64,000 bases of DNA from Planktomarina sp. Lineage in GTDB: Bacteria > Pseudomonadota > Alphaproteobacteria > Rhodobacterales > Rhodobacteraceae. The translations under genes and the position numbers were made by a program. Positions 52,626-62,613 of this stretch are shown piece after piece. Every line of letters starts with the position of its first letter. The first letter of the stretch is position 1. The stretch spans positions 1 through 64,000 of the forward strand of contig JAFMEA010000004.1 in NCBI GenBank assembly GCA_017856985.1. Reading direction: 5' to 3'. Below the pieces are notes generated by a model. That model was not told where the DNA came from and ran no database searches. It saw nothing but the letters and a program-made list of their open reading frames with translations.

Positions 52626-54618
52626 TACGACCAACAGGCCGTATAGAAATAGCTGGTGCCAAAAATGGTGGTGGTGGACGATAGTTACCCTTTAGCTCAC
52701 TCAAAAAATTCAGAGGCATTGGTTGGCCAGTAAGTCGCACTCGGTAATTTGGCAAACTCTCTGCCACCCGCATCACGTAATTTCGAGTTTCACTAAATGG
52801 GATCTCTTCGATCCAATCGATGACATCAACCCCACTTAGCCTTGGGTCACCCAATTTAGCCGTCCAACTTCGGGCACGGCTTGGACCAGCATTATAGGCC
52901 GCTGCAACGTGCACTGGGCTGTTACCAAATTCCTCTATAAGCTCTTTTAAGTACCTAACACCTATTTTTGCATTATATTTTGGATCCCCTAGCATCTTAC
53001 TTCGAGAGTACGGGATTCCCAGTTTTCCAGCCATTTCTTTAGCTGTGGCTGGCATTACTTGCATCAAGCCAAGTGCCCCCACACCTGAAATAGCACCAGC
53101 AAAAAATTCACTTTCCCGGCGGGCTATAGCCAAGCCTAATTCTGGGGAAATGCCATCTCCATTTATGAGTAGAGGATGTAATGGATAAAAATGCCGCTCA
53201 AGCATTACATCATACAGAGCTGCCCGCTTTCCCAGCATCAACTGTAGATATGGAATTCTAAACTCTTCAGCCATTCCAGCCAGCTTCGCCATGTCGCTGG
53301 GACTTTGACTTTCCGCCAAATGGGTTAGGAAACGCACCCCACGGCGAGGTTGTCCAACCTTAAAAAATAGCAGGCCAGCTTCCAAAACGCTGGATTTAGA
53401 GAAAGCAGACTTCTGCCATCCAAGATCCATACTGCCTCCAGCAAGCCTTGGCCTCAAAGGAACATTGGCAGCCTCAGAAGCAAGTAACCCATAAAATGAA
53501 GTTTGATAATTTGCACCCTTAATATAAGAAAGTTTCGCGTCATCAGTCTGTCCCATTACTTGCTGGGCCCGACCCTGCCAATAGTAGCTTCTACCTAATG
53601 AAATTGCACTGCCTACAGCAGTTTCATGGTTCTTAAAGTGTATTAAAGCCAGCTGTGGTTTTTTTAATTTTCGCAAGGCGATAAAACCCGCCAACCACTC
53701 TAGCTCAGCATAATCTCTTCCCTGTGTCAGTTGATGGTTTTTTGCTACTGTATAAGCTGTTTGGTATTTTTTGTCCCAAATCAAATCACGAGCTAAAACC
53801 AGACGTTTTGCTGCCCATTTATTAGGTTGGCCCAAGCGGCCTTTATCAGAAGATTGGGACAGAAGAAGTTGAATTGCTTTTTTTGGAAGCTTGTGGGCCA
53901 ACCGCCATTTGAACCTATCATAAGCTAAACCAGGGTCGCCCTTTAGTTCTTTAGGTATACGCGAAATGCGTGCTTGAAGCCCACCTAAATTTCTTTGTAA
54001 CGCTATCCTAGCCTTGCCAAGCTTGGCATGTCCGTCGCTGACCAAAGGCAAAACCCTACTAGCCGTCGATGTGCTTCCTCGCCAGAGCAACATATCAAGT
54101 CGCACCTCGTGCAAATTTGTTAAATGTTCACCAAAATCTTTGAGAAACTCACGTTCATCCTTAGGCTCCAAATCAAAGCTGATCCAGCCATTTTGAGCTA
54201 CTAATACTCCTTCTGATTTTTGACCCATTTGGGTGAGCGCTTGGGCCAACCTCAGCGTCCCAAGACCAGTTTGCGGGGGCTGCTGTTTAAAGAATTCAAT
54301 TATGTCTGTTGCAATATCATCTTTCGTAATTGTTATTTCACTACGTTTGCGCAAATAAGGAAGCCCGGGCCAATCTGGCCTGCGAACTAAGAAATCAAGA
54401 GTATCAACAAACTGACCTCCACCAGCGCGTAACTTATCCCATTCAACCAGGTCAATAGCTACAGCCCCAGCCGGCCGTACCAAACGCTCAGCAATATCCC
54501 AATTTCCTCTTTCTGAAGCTGTAAATGCTGCACGCAATGCCGCCACAGCTGCGGCGTCCTGAGCAATTACTTTAGAGTGCGACAGGATAAATAATAAAAG
54601 AAAAAGAAAAGTTTTCAT
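52618..54618 (-). CDS. Soluble lytic murein transglycosylase (Slt70-like)
   Basis: 666 residues from ATG 54618: a signal peptide (MKTFLFLLLFILSHSKVIAQ), a long alpha-superhelical U-domain with repeated short helices, and a C-terminal SLT domain with ARRESEFFAGAISGVGALGLMQVMP, where the Glu near 502 is catalytic, followed by AAYNAGPSRARSW. It cleaves glycan strands in the periplasm during wall turnover. The frame can extend 12 codons to a TTG at 54654, which would spoil the signal peptide. It is divergent from dapA. Confidence 0.92.
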   Translation of the reverse strand: MKTFLFLLLFILSHSKVIAQDAAAVAALRAAFTASERGNWDIAERLVRPAGAVAIDLVEWDKLRAGGGQFVDTLDFLVRRPDWPGLPYLRKRSEITITKDDIATDIIEFFKQQPPQTGLGTLRLAQALTQMGQKSEGVLVAQNGWISFDLEPKDEREFLKDFGEHLTNLHEVRLDMLLWRGSTSTASRVLPLVSDGHAKLGKARIALQRNLGGLQARISRIPKELKGDPGLAYDRFKWRLAHKLPKKAIQLLLSQSSDKGRLGQPNKWAAKRLVLARDLIWDKKYQTAYTVAKNHQLTQGRDYAELEWLAGFIALRKLKKPQLALIHFKNHETAVGSAISLGRSYYWQGRAQQVMGQTDDAKLSYIKGANYQTSFYGLLASEAANVPLRPRLAGGSMDLGWQKSAFSKSSVLEAGLLFFKVGQPRRGVRFLTHLAESQSPSDMAKLAGMAEEFRIPYLQLMLGKRAALYDVMLERHFYPLHPLLINGDGISPELGLAIARRESEFFAGAISGVGALGLMQVMPATAKEMAGKLGIPYSRSKMLGDPKYNAKIGVRYLKELIEEFGNSPVHVAAAYNAGPSRARSWTAKLGDPRLSGVDVIDWIEEIPFSETRNYVMRVAESLPNYRVRLTGQPMPLNFLSELKGNYRPPPPFLAPAISIRPVGRTR

Positions 54619-54741
54619 ATTAAAGAACTTGCGCCCTGTAGAAAAAACTTTCAATCACAAAACTTGGCAAACCTATGGTTTCCAGTTAGTATTTTTTTAA
54701 CTTAAATTCAGGCGATAAAGCCTCAATCCAAAGGAAACGTT

Positions 54742-55617
54742 ATGATTTCTGGATCTTTACCTGCTCTTGTTACTCCGTTCGCAAACGGCAAAGTAGACAT
54801 TAAGGCGTTAAAGAGACTCGTAGATTGGCATATCGATCAAGGCAGCCACGGATTAGTTCCTGTGGGTACAACCGGCGAGAGCCCTACCCTAACACATGAC
54901 GAGCATGATGGTGTGGTAGAAACAGTGGTTAATCAGGTGGCTGGTCGTATTCCAGTAGTGGCGGGCGCAGGATCAAATAATACAGCAGAAACAGTGCGGC
55001 TCGTTAAGGCCGCCAAAGCGGCAGGCGCAACTGCGGCGCTAGTTGTAACACCATACTATAATAAACCAACTCAAGCTGGCCTAGTGGCCCACTTTTTGGC
55101 TGCAGCAGACTGTGGTATAGATCTAATCATCTATAATATTCCAGGTAGATCTGTTGTGGACATGACTGCAGAAACGATGGGACTGTTAGCTCAACACAAA
55201 CATATTATAGGCGTAAAAGACGCTACAGGCGATCTGGCGCGGGTACCACAACAAAGACTTAGCTGTGGAAAGGATTTCATTCAGCTTTCAGGCGAGGATG
55301 CAACTGCGTTAGGATTTAACGCCCACGGAGGCGCAGGCTGTATTTCAGTGACAGCGAATATGGCCCCCGCTCTTTGCGCTCAGATGCAGGAAGCTACCTC
55401 GGAGGGAAATTATAAACTCGCACTGAAAATAACAGATCAGTTAATGCCGCTACATCTCGCCACTTTTCAAGAACCAGGTTTAGTAAGCGCTAAATATGGA
55501 CTTTCTAAACTGGGTCTTTGTTCCGAAGAGGTCCGCTTACCTCTAGTTAGCCTGACTGATGCAGCTAAAGCCCAGATGGATAATGCACTTCGGCATGCAG
55601 GTTTGATCAACTCGTAG
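54742..55617 (+). CDS. dapA: 4-hydroxy-tetrahydrodipicolinate synthase
   Basis: First committed step of lysine and diaminopimelate synthesis, condensing pyruvate with aspartate semialdehyde. GTTGESPTL (42-50), VTPYYNKPT (102-110), the catalytic Tyr131 in IIYNIPGRS and the Schiff-base Lys159 in GVKDATGD are all present. 291 residues is the normal length. It is 59 bases before smpB and follows the same Slt-dapA-smpB order known in other Rhodobacterales. Confidence 0.96.
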   Translation: MISGSLPALVTPFANGKVDIKALKRLVDWHIDQGSHGLVPVGTTGESPTLTHDEHDGVVETVVNQVAGRIPVVAGAGSNNTAETVRLVKAAKAAGATAALVVTPYYNKPTQAGLVAHFLAAADCGIDLIIYNIPGRSVVDMTAETMGLLAQHKHIIGVKDATGDLARVPQQRLSCGKDFIQLSGEDATALGFNAHGGAGCISVTANMAPALCAQMQEATSEGNYKLALKITDQLMPLHLATFQEPGLVSAKYGLSKLGLCSEEVRLPLVSLTDAAKAQMDNALRHAGLINS

Positions 55618-55676
55618 ATTAGAATAGTTTCGGCATACGTTTCAGACCTATTGGCAAAACTAGAACACCACCATAT

Positions 55677-56165
55677 ATGAAAGCGGCTATGGTAAACAAA
55701 AAATCAGATCCCAATTACCGTATTATCGCAGAATATCGACGTGCGCGCTATGATTATGAAATTGAGAATGACATCGAATGTGGTGTGATGCTGATGGGAT
55801 CTGAAGTTAAGTCTCTTCGAGAAAAATCTGGAAATATTGCTGAAAGTTATGCCGCTGTAGAACAGAGTGAGCTGTGGCTGGTTAACTCGTACATCGCACC
55901 GTTCCCACAGGCAAAAACCTGGGGACATGAAGAAAAACGCCGCCGTAAATTGCTAGTATCCAAGCGTGAACTGTCGCGACTTTGGAACGCCACTCAGCGC
56001 GAAGGTTTAACCCTAGTGCCTTTAGTTATGTATTTTAATCACAAGGGTCGGATCAAAATTAAACTTGGGATCGCTAAGGGTAAGAAAAACCATGACAAGC
56101 GCGCTAACGAAGCAAAACGGGATTGGGGTCGCCAAAAACAAAGACTTTTAAAGCAAGGGATCTGA
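55677..56165 (+). CDS. smpB: SsrA-binding protein SmpB
   Basis: Partner of tmRNA in trans-translation of stalled ribosomes. The 162-residue protein contains [33 protein letters not shown] and [32 protein letters not shown], both SmpB signatures. The fifth codon (ATG 55689) is an alternative start. The tmRNA gene itself was not found in the window. Confidence 0.95.
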   Translation: MKAAMVNKKSDPNYRIIAEYRRARYDYEIENDIECGVMLMGSEVKSLREKSGNIAESYAAVEQSELWLVNSYIAPFPQAKTWGHEEKRRRKLLVSKRELSRLWNATQREGLTLVPLVMYFNHKGRIKIKLGIAKGKKNHDKRANEAKRDWGRQKQRLLKQGI

Positions 56166-56286
56166 GTGCTGTTTCTTAACTTTGAAACTCAGGAAATAAC
56201 TTTTACGCTATTATTCAAGCACAGAACCTCTTGTCTTGTCTCTTAACCCCAGTTAAATCCAACTTGTTCCTTGGGATTTCATTATC

Positions 56287-57141
56287 ATGAAAGATGATCC
56301 AAATACATTGGTTTCGACACAGTGGCTTAAAGCAAACCAGCAAGATCCCAATGTTCGCATTTTAGACGCAAGCTGGCATATGCCTTCAGACGGACGCGAT
56401 GCCAGTAACGAGTTTGTCAACGGGCATATCTTAAATGCACGTTTCTTCGATATTGACGACATTTCAGATCACCGCTCCACACTCCCCCATATGGTCCCAC
56501 CAGTGGAAAAATTTATGTCGCGTGTCAGAGCTTTGGGAGTGGGCGACGGACATCAAATTATAGTTTATGATACGAAAGGTCTTTTTTCTGCTGCGAGAGT
56601 TTGGTGGCTTTTTCGTTTAATGGGCCACACCTCAGTAGCCGTTTTGGACGGTGGTTTACCAAAGTGGATTGCTGACGGAAACCCACTTTCTACAACTGCA
56701 CCCGTAATCCGAGACAGGCATATGACTGTTAAACAACAACTACAAATGGTGCGTGATGTTACACAAGTGGCCCATGCCGCAAAACTTAATGATCATGAAA
56801 TAATTGACGCCCGTTCTGGGACACGTTTTATTGGTGAGGCACCTGAACCGCGTACAGATTTGCGTTCAGGCCACATCCCAAATTCTAAAAATCTGCCATT
56901 TACCAAAGTTCTAAATACAGATCATACGATGAAAACAGTGCCCGAATTAACTAAAGTATTTAAAAACGCTGGCATTGATCTCAACAAGCCAGCCATAACC
57001 ACCTGTGGATCTGGAATAACCGCTGCAGTATTATCTTTAGCCCTCCAAAGAGTTGGCAAAACTGACCACGCACTTTATGATGGTAGCTGGACCGAGTGGG
57101 GCCAATTCCCAACGCTAAATATTGCCACAGGAGAAGACTGA
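56287..57141 (+). CDS. sseA: 3-mercaptopyruvate sulfurtransferase (tandem rhodanese)
   Basis: 284 residues with two rhodanese domains. The N-terminal one is inactive (ILDASWHMP at 19-27); the C-terminal one (about 150-280) carries the active Cys240 in TTCGSGITAAVL. The loop CGSGITA follows the mercaptopyruvate-type CG(S/G)GVTA pattern rather than the basic thiosulfate type. It moves sulfur from 3-mercaptopyruvate to acceptors. The stop codon overlaps the aminotransferase start (TGATG), which may make the keto acid by cysteine transamination. Confidence 0.9.
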   Translation: MKDDPNTLVSTQWLKANQQDPNVRILDASWHMPSDGRDASNEFVNGHILNARFFDIDDISDHRSTLPHMVPPVEKFMSRVRALGVGDGHQIIVYDTKGLFSAARVWWLFRLMGHTSVAVLDGGLPKWIADGNPLSTTAPVIRDRHMTVKQQLQMVRDVTQVAHAAKLNDHEIIDARSGTRFIGEAPEPRTDLRSGHIPNSKNLPFTKVLNTDHTMKTVPELTKVFKNAGIDLNKPAITTCGSGITAAVLSLALQRVGKTDHALYDGSWTEWGQFPTLNIATGED

Positions 57142-58322
57142 TGCTCAATAATCTGCTCAAACAGCCCCAAGATAAAATACTTGCCTTAATGGATGCTTAC
57201 AAAGCTGATGTAAGAGAAAATAAAATTGACCTTGGCGTAGGCGTATACAAAAATGCATCAGGAGCCACACCAGTTATGCTTGCCGTGAAAGCAGCAGAAA
57301 AGCAACTTTGGCAAAATCAAGAAACAAAATCATATGTGGGTCTTGCTGGTGATCCGGCATTTTCTAATTGTATGATTGATTTGGTTCTAAATGGGGCCGT
57401 TTCATTAGAAAAAGTAGCAGCCGTCGCAACTCCAGGTGGAACTGGGGCGGTTCGACAAGCTTTAGAACTAATAAAAATGGCAGAACCAAAGGCCACCGTC
57501 TGGTTATCCAATCCAACCTGGCCTAACCACCTGTCTATTGTGAAACATCTTGGCATCCCATTGGCGGAATATAAATACTTTAATTCTGAAACTGGCAGCG
57601 TTGATTTTGACGGTATGCTACATGATATCAAGAAGATCCCAACAGGCGACATAGTGCTACTACATGGATGCTGTCATAATCCAACCGGTGCAAATTTAAC
57701 ATCAGAACAGGAAGATCAGCTTATTACAATTTTAAGCAATAATGGCGTTATACCGTTTGTTGATATTGCCTACCAGGGATTTGGCGATGGCCTAGAGCAA
57801 GATGCACGTTTCACTAGAAAAATTGCTAGTCAGCTGCCCGAATGTTTAATAGCGGCGAGCTGCTCAAAAAACTTCGGTATTTACCGAGAACGTACAGGTA
57901 TTTTGATTGCGGTTACTTGTGACCCACAACAGCGCGCACTCACGCAAGGTAACCTTTCCTTTTTAAACAGGCAAAATTTTTCATTTCCACCAGATCATGG
58001 AGCTCGGCTTGTAACTATGATTTTAGAGGACACAACCCTTCGCAAATCTTGGGTTCAAGAATTGGAAGAAACTCGACTCAGCATGATCAACCTACGTAAA
58101 CAATTGGCCAATGAACTGCATAAAAAAATAGGTTCAGACAGATTTGATTTTCTAGCCCACCATCGTGGCATGTTCTCAAAGCTAGGAATTTCTTCTGATC
58201 TTGTAGAAAAAATTCGAACTGATTTTGCTGTATATATGGTCGGTGACAGTCGTATAAATATTGCTGGCCTCAACACGAAGACCGTACCACTTTTGGCCAC
58301 CGCAATTGCACAAACGATTTAG
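57141..58322 (+). CDS. Aromatic amino acid/aspartate aminotransferase (class Ia)
   Basis: 393 residues of the AspC/TyrB subgroup. KIDLGVGVYKNASGATPVMLAVKAAE is the class Ia start, HGCCHNPTGANL binds PLP, FVDIAYQGFGDGLEQDA follows, and the Schiff-base Lys243 is in SCSKNFGIYRERTG. MFSKLGIS near the C-terminus resembles the substrate-binding region. ATG 57141 has AGGAG upstream and overlaps the sseA stop. Tyrosine/aspartate and possibly cysteine are likely amino donors; the co-expressed SseA suggests cysteine to mercaptopyruvate. Confidence 0.9.
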   Translation: MLNNLLKQPQDKILALMDAYKADVRENKIDLGVGVYKNASGATPVMLAVKAAEKQLWQNQETKSYVGLAGDPAFSNCMIDLVLNGAVSLEKVAAVATPGGTGAVRQALELIKMAEPKATVWLSNPTWPNHLSIVKHLGIPLAEYKYFNSETGSVDFDGMLHDIKKIPTGDIVLLHGCCHNPTGANLTSEQEDQLITILSNNGVIPFVDIAYQGFGDGLEQDARFTRKIASQLPECLIAASCSKNFGIYRERTGILIAVTCDPQQRALTQGNLSFLNRQNFSFPPDHGARLVTMILEDTTLRKSWVQELEETRLSMINLRKQLANELHKKIGSDRFDFLAHHRGMFSKLGISSDLVEKIRTDFAVYMVGDSRINIAGLNTKTVPLLATAIAQTI

Positions 58323-58460
58323 TAACAGGTCTAGATTTTTATTCTCACTGAAAGTGCAAATTGAAAATTGAAAATCATAAATTTATACTAGTGCTAATGA
58401 AGCATCGTTAATGCAAAACTGTTGTTATATCATCAGAAATAGTGAAACTTAGTTAGCCCC

Positions 58461-60593
58461 ATGACAACGAAAAAGACAGAGCAGCGGCAGCGTCTAACTG
58501 CAGACAAGCGGAAGCAGTCTTCCAAGGAATCGCGTAAAAATAAATCTGCTACCAGTCATAAATCGAACAAAAAGTATTTTAATTTTTTTGCTTTTGTTTG
58601 GTTTGTATTTCTTCTTCCTGTCAGAATATTTTGGGCCATAGCCTGGCGATTAAGTCTGGTAACTAGCTTATTGGTAGCTTTGGGCGTAGCTTATTTTGCC
58701 GTAGGGCTTCCAAAGTTCACTGATCTTATAGATGGCAGAGCCAAAGGTTCAGTCACACTGCTCGACCGACATGGCAAAGTTTTTGCCTGGCGTGGCGATC
58801 AATTTGGCGGGATAGTAACCGCTGAAAGCGTTTCTCCTTTTTTAAAATCTGCAATCATAGCAACAGAAGATAAACGCTTCTACCGTCACTTTGGGATAAG
58901 CCCCCGCGGTGTTGGTTCTGCCATAAGGATAAATATACGTTCTGGCCGTGGCCCACTGTCTGGAAATGGTGGCTCTACCATTACGCAGCAAACTGCTAAG
59001 TTAATATGCCTTGGACAGCCATACAGCATTAAGGTTTGGAAGTCTGAGAGAGAGTATGAGCGATCATGCAGGCGCACAACACTTTGGCGAAAGGTCAAAG
59101 AAGCTACTTTTGCAATTGCAATGGAGGCAAGATATTCTAAAGACGAAATTCTAACTATTTATCTCAATCGTGCATTTCTGGGCGCTGGTGCTCGTGGATT
59201 TGAAGCTGCCGCCCAACGCTATTTTGGGAAATCTGCGACGCAAGTAAACCCAGCAGAAGCCGCAATGTTAGCCGGATTGCTCAAGGCGCCCTCCAAGCTT
59301 GCACCTACAGATAATTTAAGCGGGGCGCGCGCGCGCGCAGAAATTGTAATTCAATTAATGAACCAGCAAAATTATCTAAACAAAGCGGAAGCAAATTTTG
59401 CTATTATGACACCAGCTTCACTGAGCTCTGCGGCGACGGCAAGGGCTGGTGGGTACTTTGCAGATTGGGTGATGGCTTCTGGTCCTATTTTTTTTACTCG
59501 AGAGACTACAGAAGATGTGATAATTCAAACAACCTTTGATCAAGACATTCAAAAAGCCACGGAGGCGGCTGTTCGAAGAACGTTTAAAAACAAAATAGAT
59601 GATAAATCAAAAGCACAGGTGGCTGTCGTTGTAATGAGTGCTGACGGCGCTGTGCGCGCCATGATAGGAGGCCGAAACACCAAAATAACCGGCGCTTTTA
59701 ACCGAGCAACTCAAGCAAAGAGACAAACTGGTTCAGCATTCAAGCCCTTTGTTTACGCCACAGCGCTTGATCTTGGTTACACCCCTTTTGATATAGTACG
59801 CGATGAGCCAGTAACCTATAATATACCAGGATCTGGTGAGTGGTCACCAGGAAATTACAATGATGGATTTTCCGGTGACGTTACATTTACTTATGCTTTA
59901 GCAGAATCGCTAAATATACCTGCTATTAAAATTTCAGAACATGTCGGTCGTGAATTAGTGAGGAAAACTGCATACGATTTTGGTATTACTAGTGAATTAG
60001 CAATTGGACCTGCATTAGCGCTAGGTGCCTCTGAAAGTACCCTAATAGAAATGACCGGTGCGTACGCAGGTATTTTAAATGGTGGTTCATCAGTATTACC
60101 ATATGGTCTAGAACAACTAAGCCTACTGGGAGAGACAACACCCCTAATTGGCCGAACTGGTGGGATTGGCGAACGAGTGATAAGCAACGAAGCAGCGAAG
60201 GCATTGACCTTTATGATGCACCAAGTTGTTCAAACCGGAACTGGCCAAAGAGCGAAAATACAAAATATTGAAGTCGCTGGAAAAACTGGAACAACCCAAT
60301 CTTTCCGAGATGCCTGGTTCATAGGGTTTACGGCAGACTTTGTTATTGGTGTTTGGATAGGAAACGATGACAATACACCCTTAAAAGGGGTAACTGGTGG
60401 GACGATCCCAGCTGAGATTTGGTATGAAACTATGGATTTTATCGTGAATCAGTCGCAGCCAGGGCCTTTACCCATGATGCGTGAAAAACCAAAAACCATA
60501 AATTCATTGGAACTAGTAAAGAAAAAACAAAATTCATTGATGGAAAATAGAATACTTGGCGCAATTTGGCATGCGTTGATGGGTAAGGATTAA
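58461..60593 (+). CDS. Class A penicillin-binding protein (PBP1A family)
   Basis: Bifunctional peptidoglycan synthase of 710 residues. A basic cytoplasmic tail (1-35) and one membrane anchor (about 40-90) are followed by the GT51 transglycosylase domain (ATEDKRFYRHFG with Glu136, GGSTITQQTAK, KDEILTIYLNRAFLGAGARGFEAAAQRYFGK) and a transpeptidase domain with the nucleophile Ser425 in TGSAFKPF, SLN near 484 and KTGT at about 608. A Cys-containing insertion (ICLGQPYSIK to RSCRRTTLW) after the QQTAK motif is a feature I associate with Rhodobacterales homologues. Confidence 0.94.
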   Translation: MTTKKTEQRQRLTADKRKQSSKESRKNKSATSHKSNKKYFNFFAFVWFVFLLPVRIFWAIAWRLSLVTSLLVALGVAYFAVGLPKFTDLIDGRAKGSVTLLDRHGKVFAWRGDQFGGIVTAESVSPFLKSAIIATEDKRFYRHFGISPRGVGSAIRINIRSGRGPLSGNGGSTITQQTAKLICLGQPYSIKVWKSEREYERSCRRTTLWRKVKEATFAIAMEARYSKDEILTIYLNRAFLGAGARGFEAAAQRYFGKSATQVNPAEAAMLAGLLKAPSKLAPTDNLSGARARAEIVIQLMNQQNYLNKAEANFAIMTPASLSSAATARAGGYFADWVMASGPIFFTRETTEDVIIQTTFDQDIQKATEAAVRRTFKNKIDDKSKAQVAVVVMSADGAVRAMIGGRNTKITGAFNRATQAKRQTGSAFKPFVYATALDLGYTPFDIVRDEPVTYNIPGSGEWSPGNYNDGFSGDVTFTYALAESLNIPAIKISEHVGRELVRKTAYDFGITSELAIGPALALGASESTLIEMTGAYAGILNGGSSVLPYGLEQLSLLGETTPLIGRTGGIGERVISNEAAKALTFMMHQVVQTGTGQRAKIQNIEVAGKTGTTQSFRDAWFIGFTADFVIGVWIGNDDNTPLKGVTGGTIPAEIWYETMDFIVNQSQPGPLPMMREKPKTINSLELVKKKQNSLMENRILGAIWHALMGKD

Positions 60594-61186
60594 CCTAATT
60601 CTTCAATGTTTTTACTAAGGAGGCCTATGTCACCCTGGGAATTATCTAACAAGGCACCTATTTCAACCCGTTCAGAGGCTAAAAGGCTAATGCCTTCCAG
60701 TATAATATCAAAAAAGCGAGGCTCGCCTGAGCGATCGGATACCCTAAAATTCACATCAATATTTGACGAGCCGTCAACTATGATGCTTGCACCAACCTCA
60801 AAAAATTTACCTCGGTCTTGAGTATCTTTTAAAATAATTTGATTGCCAGAAAAATTAAGAAACTGTTTGCTGTACTTACGAGCGAAGTAACGTTGGAATG
60901 CCTTTTTAAAAGTCCTCAATTCGGATTCGCTGGCGCCTCGCGCACGCGGGCCTAGCGTCGACCGCGAAATAACATTCATGTCTGCATACTTGGCAACAAT
61001 GCGTTCAAATGTACTGGTCAACTCTGTCTCAGTTTTCACAGAGTTTATCATTAACGAAATTTCACCAACAAGGCTTTCAACCAACTTAATGGCCCTGCCC
61101 TTGGATATTGCCAAGGCTGGCCCAGCAACAAGAGTGGCTATGGCCCCAGACACAAAAAGTCGACGAAAATTAAAATAATCATTCAT
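60590..61186 (-). CDS. mlaC: MlaC/Ttg2D-type periplasmic phospholipid-binding protein
   Basis: 198 residues: twin-basic start (FRRLFVSG) and signal peptide ending GPALA at about 25, then the MlaC/Tol_Tol_Ttg2 domain with FKKAFQRYFARKYSKQFLNFSG and VDGSSNIDVNFRVSDRSGEPRFFDIILEGISLLASERVEI. MlaC ferries phospholipid between the outer-membrane MlaA complex and the inner-membrane MlaFEDB transporter. It is coupled by a 4-base overlap to mlaA. The inner-membrane Mla genes are not here. Its 3' end overlaps the PBP gene by 4 bases. Confidence 0.9.
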   Translation of the reverse strand: MNDYFNFRRLFVSGAIATLVAGPALAISKGRAIKLVESLVGEISLMINSVKTETELTSTFERIVAKYADMNVISRSTLGPRARGASESELRTFKKAFQRYFARKYSKQFLNFSGNQIILKDTQDRGKFFEVGASIIVDGSSNIDVNFRVSDRSGEPRFFDIILEGISLLASERVEIGALLDNSQGDIGLLSKNIEELG

Positions 61187-61917
61187 TCGGAATATGGATC
61201 AATGTAAACTTCATTAGCTTCATCTTTTAATTGAAATCGCCGTCGCTGCAAATAAATTAATTTATTTTGGGCATAACTATCGGCGCTTTCATAAAGCACC
61301 GCATCAATCTGGTCGCTATAAATCTGTCTTGCCTGCAACAGAGCACCCACACCAGCCACTGAACGATAGGTAGTTACCGGTTCTTTCAGAATATAACTTG
61401 ATGGATCAAGAAGAGCCATATCAACAAATCGCCCTACACCATCTCTGAAGTTAGAAGCCCCAAATAGCGGCAGTTCGATGTAGGCTCCTTCATTAAAACC
61501 CCAACGATGCAAAGTTTGCCCAAAGTCCGAACTATTTTCATATAAACCAATTCTATTGGCTGGATCAAAAATTCCTAATAGACCGAAAGAACTATTTACT
61601 ATAAAACGCGATAAATTTTTTCCTGCAGCTTTAAGGTCAAGTTGCAAAACATTATTCACTACTTTCCCTGGCAAACTTAAATTACCAGAAAAGTTACTCA
61701 AGCTATTTTCAAGTGGGTCAGGAGCTAAAGCACTGTACCCTACAGATATCGGCGATATAAAGTTGCTATCAATAAACTTATTCAATTCATGAGTTTTTCG
61801 ATTCACAAGTTCTAATGGATCATTGTTGAAGGCGTTAGGAGCTTGGCTACAAGCGGTAACGAGCATGACCACTCCTAAAAGAGTAAATATTGAAATTTGG
61901 CCATTTTTAAAAACCAT
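61183..61917 (-). CDS. mlaA: MlaA (VacJ) outer-membrane lipoprotein
   Basis: 244 residues. Lipoprotein signal peptide with lipobox LVTAC (Cys23), then DPLELVNRKTHELNKFID, NSSFGLLGIFDPANRIGL, DFGQTLHRWGFNEGAYIELPLFG and the C-terminal MlaA block. MlaA removes misplaced phospholipid from the outer leaflet of the outer membrane and passes it to MlaC, encoded next. The upstream 231-base spacer to the divergent RidA gene shows no recognised signal. Confidence 0.93.
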   Translation of the reverse strand: MVFKNGQISIFTLLGVVMLVTACSQAPNAFNNDPLELVNRKTHELNKFIDSNFISPISVGYSALAPDPLENSLSNFSGNLSLPGKVVNNVLQLDLKAAGKNLSRFIVNSSFGLLGIFDPANRIGLYENSSDFGQTLHRWGFNEGAYIELPLFGASNFRDGVGRFVDMALLDPSSYILKEPVTTYRSVAGVGALLQARQIYSDQIDAVLYESADSYAQNKLIYLQRRRFQLKDEANEVYIDPYSE

Positions 61918-62148
61918 TGGTCACCTAAATGTAGTACTTTAAAATACTTTCTAACGTGAAGCTTTAAAAATAAAGTTAAAACTTTTTAAAAATATTGTTT
62001 ACTGGTCTAATGCTGCCCAACCATAGCTCTTCAAGCGGTGTATTAAAATGTCGTATTCTAGTGCGCAATCTATTAAATTAAGTTTTCTCTTTTAACGAAA
62101 CCAAATAACGCATATCGCTTAAAAATAATAATTCCGGGAGCTAAGGTT

Positions 62149-62613
62149 ATGACTAACAAAATCGAAACAACACTTGCCCAATTGGGTATTACATTACCAG
62201 ATGCTCCAGGACCAGCAGCTAACTACGTACCATTCGTACATGTGGGTGATTTGGTATACGTTTCTGGCCAAGTTAGCCAGGACACAAAAGGTTTTATCAT
62301 TGGCAAATTAGGTGAGACCATGTCAACCGACGAAGGTGCAGCCGCGGCAAGGACATGCGCAATGGCTTTATTGGCACAAGTAAAAACAGCTTGTAATGGA
62401 GACCTTGGTCGCCTGGTGCGCGTAGTAAAACTGTCAGGGTTCGTTAACTCAACCCAAGATTTCACCGATCAGCCAAAAGTAATAAATGGCGCATCAGATT
62501 TTCTTGTGCAAGCTCTTGGTGAAGCAGGTAAACACGCACGTGCCGCTGTATCTGCTCCGTCACTTCCAATGGGTGTAGCCGTGGAAATCGAAGGTATATT
62601 CCAAGTCAAATGA
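62149..62613 (+). CDS. RidA/YjgF/YER057c family protein
   Basis: 154 residues, longer than classic RidA (about 130). VHVGDLVYVSGQVSQDTKG, GRLVRVVKLSGFVNSTQDFTDQPKVINGAS and ARAAVSAPSLPMGVAVEIEG, with the conserved Arg, are RidA-family blocks of the longer COG0251 subgroup. RidA proper deaminates reactive enamines from PLP enzymes; whether this subgroup does so is less clear. GGGAG lies upstream of the ATG. It overlaps the GDPD gene by 4 bases. Confidence 0.88.
   Translation: MTNKIETTLAQLGITLPDAPGPAANYVPFVHVGDLVYVSGQVSQDTKGFIIGKLGETMSTDEGAAAARTCAMALLAQVKTACNGDLGRLVRVVKLSGFVNSTQDFTDQPKVINGASDFLVQALGEAGKHARAAVSAPSLPMGVAVEIEGIFQVK

Noticed and set aside
58361..58374. Short tandem AATTGAAA repeat after the aminotransferase gene
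   Set aside because: Only two partial units; consistent with AT-rich spacer noise.
59326..59338. GC dinucleotide run in the penicillin-binding protein gene
   Set aside because: It encodes Ala-Arg repeats in frame within a normal family region; too short to be a meaningful repeat.
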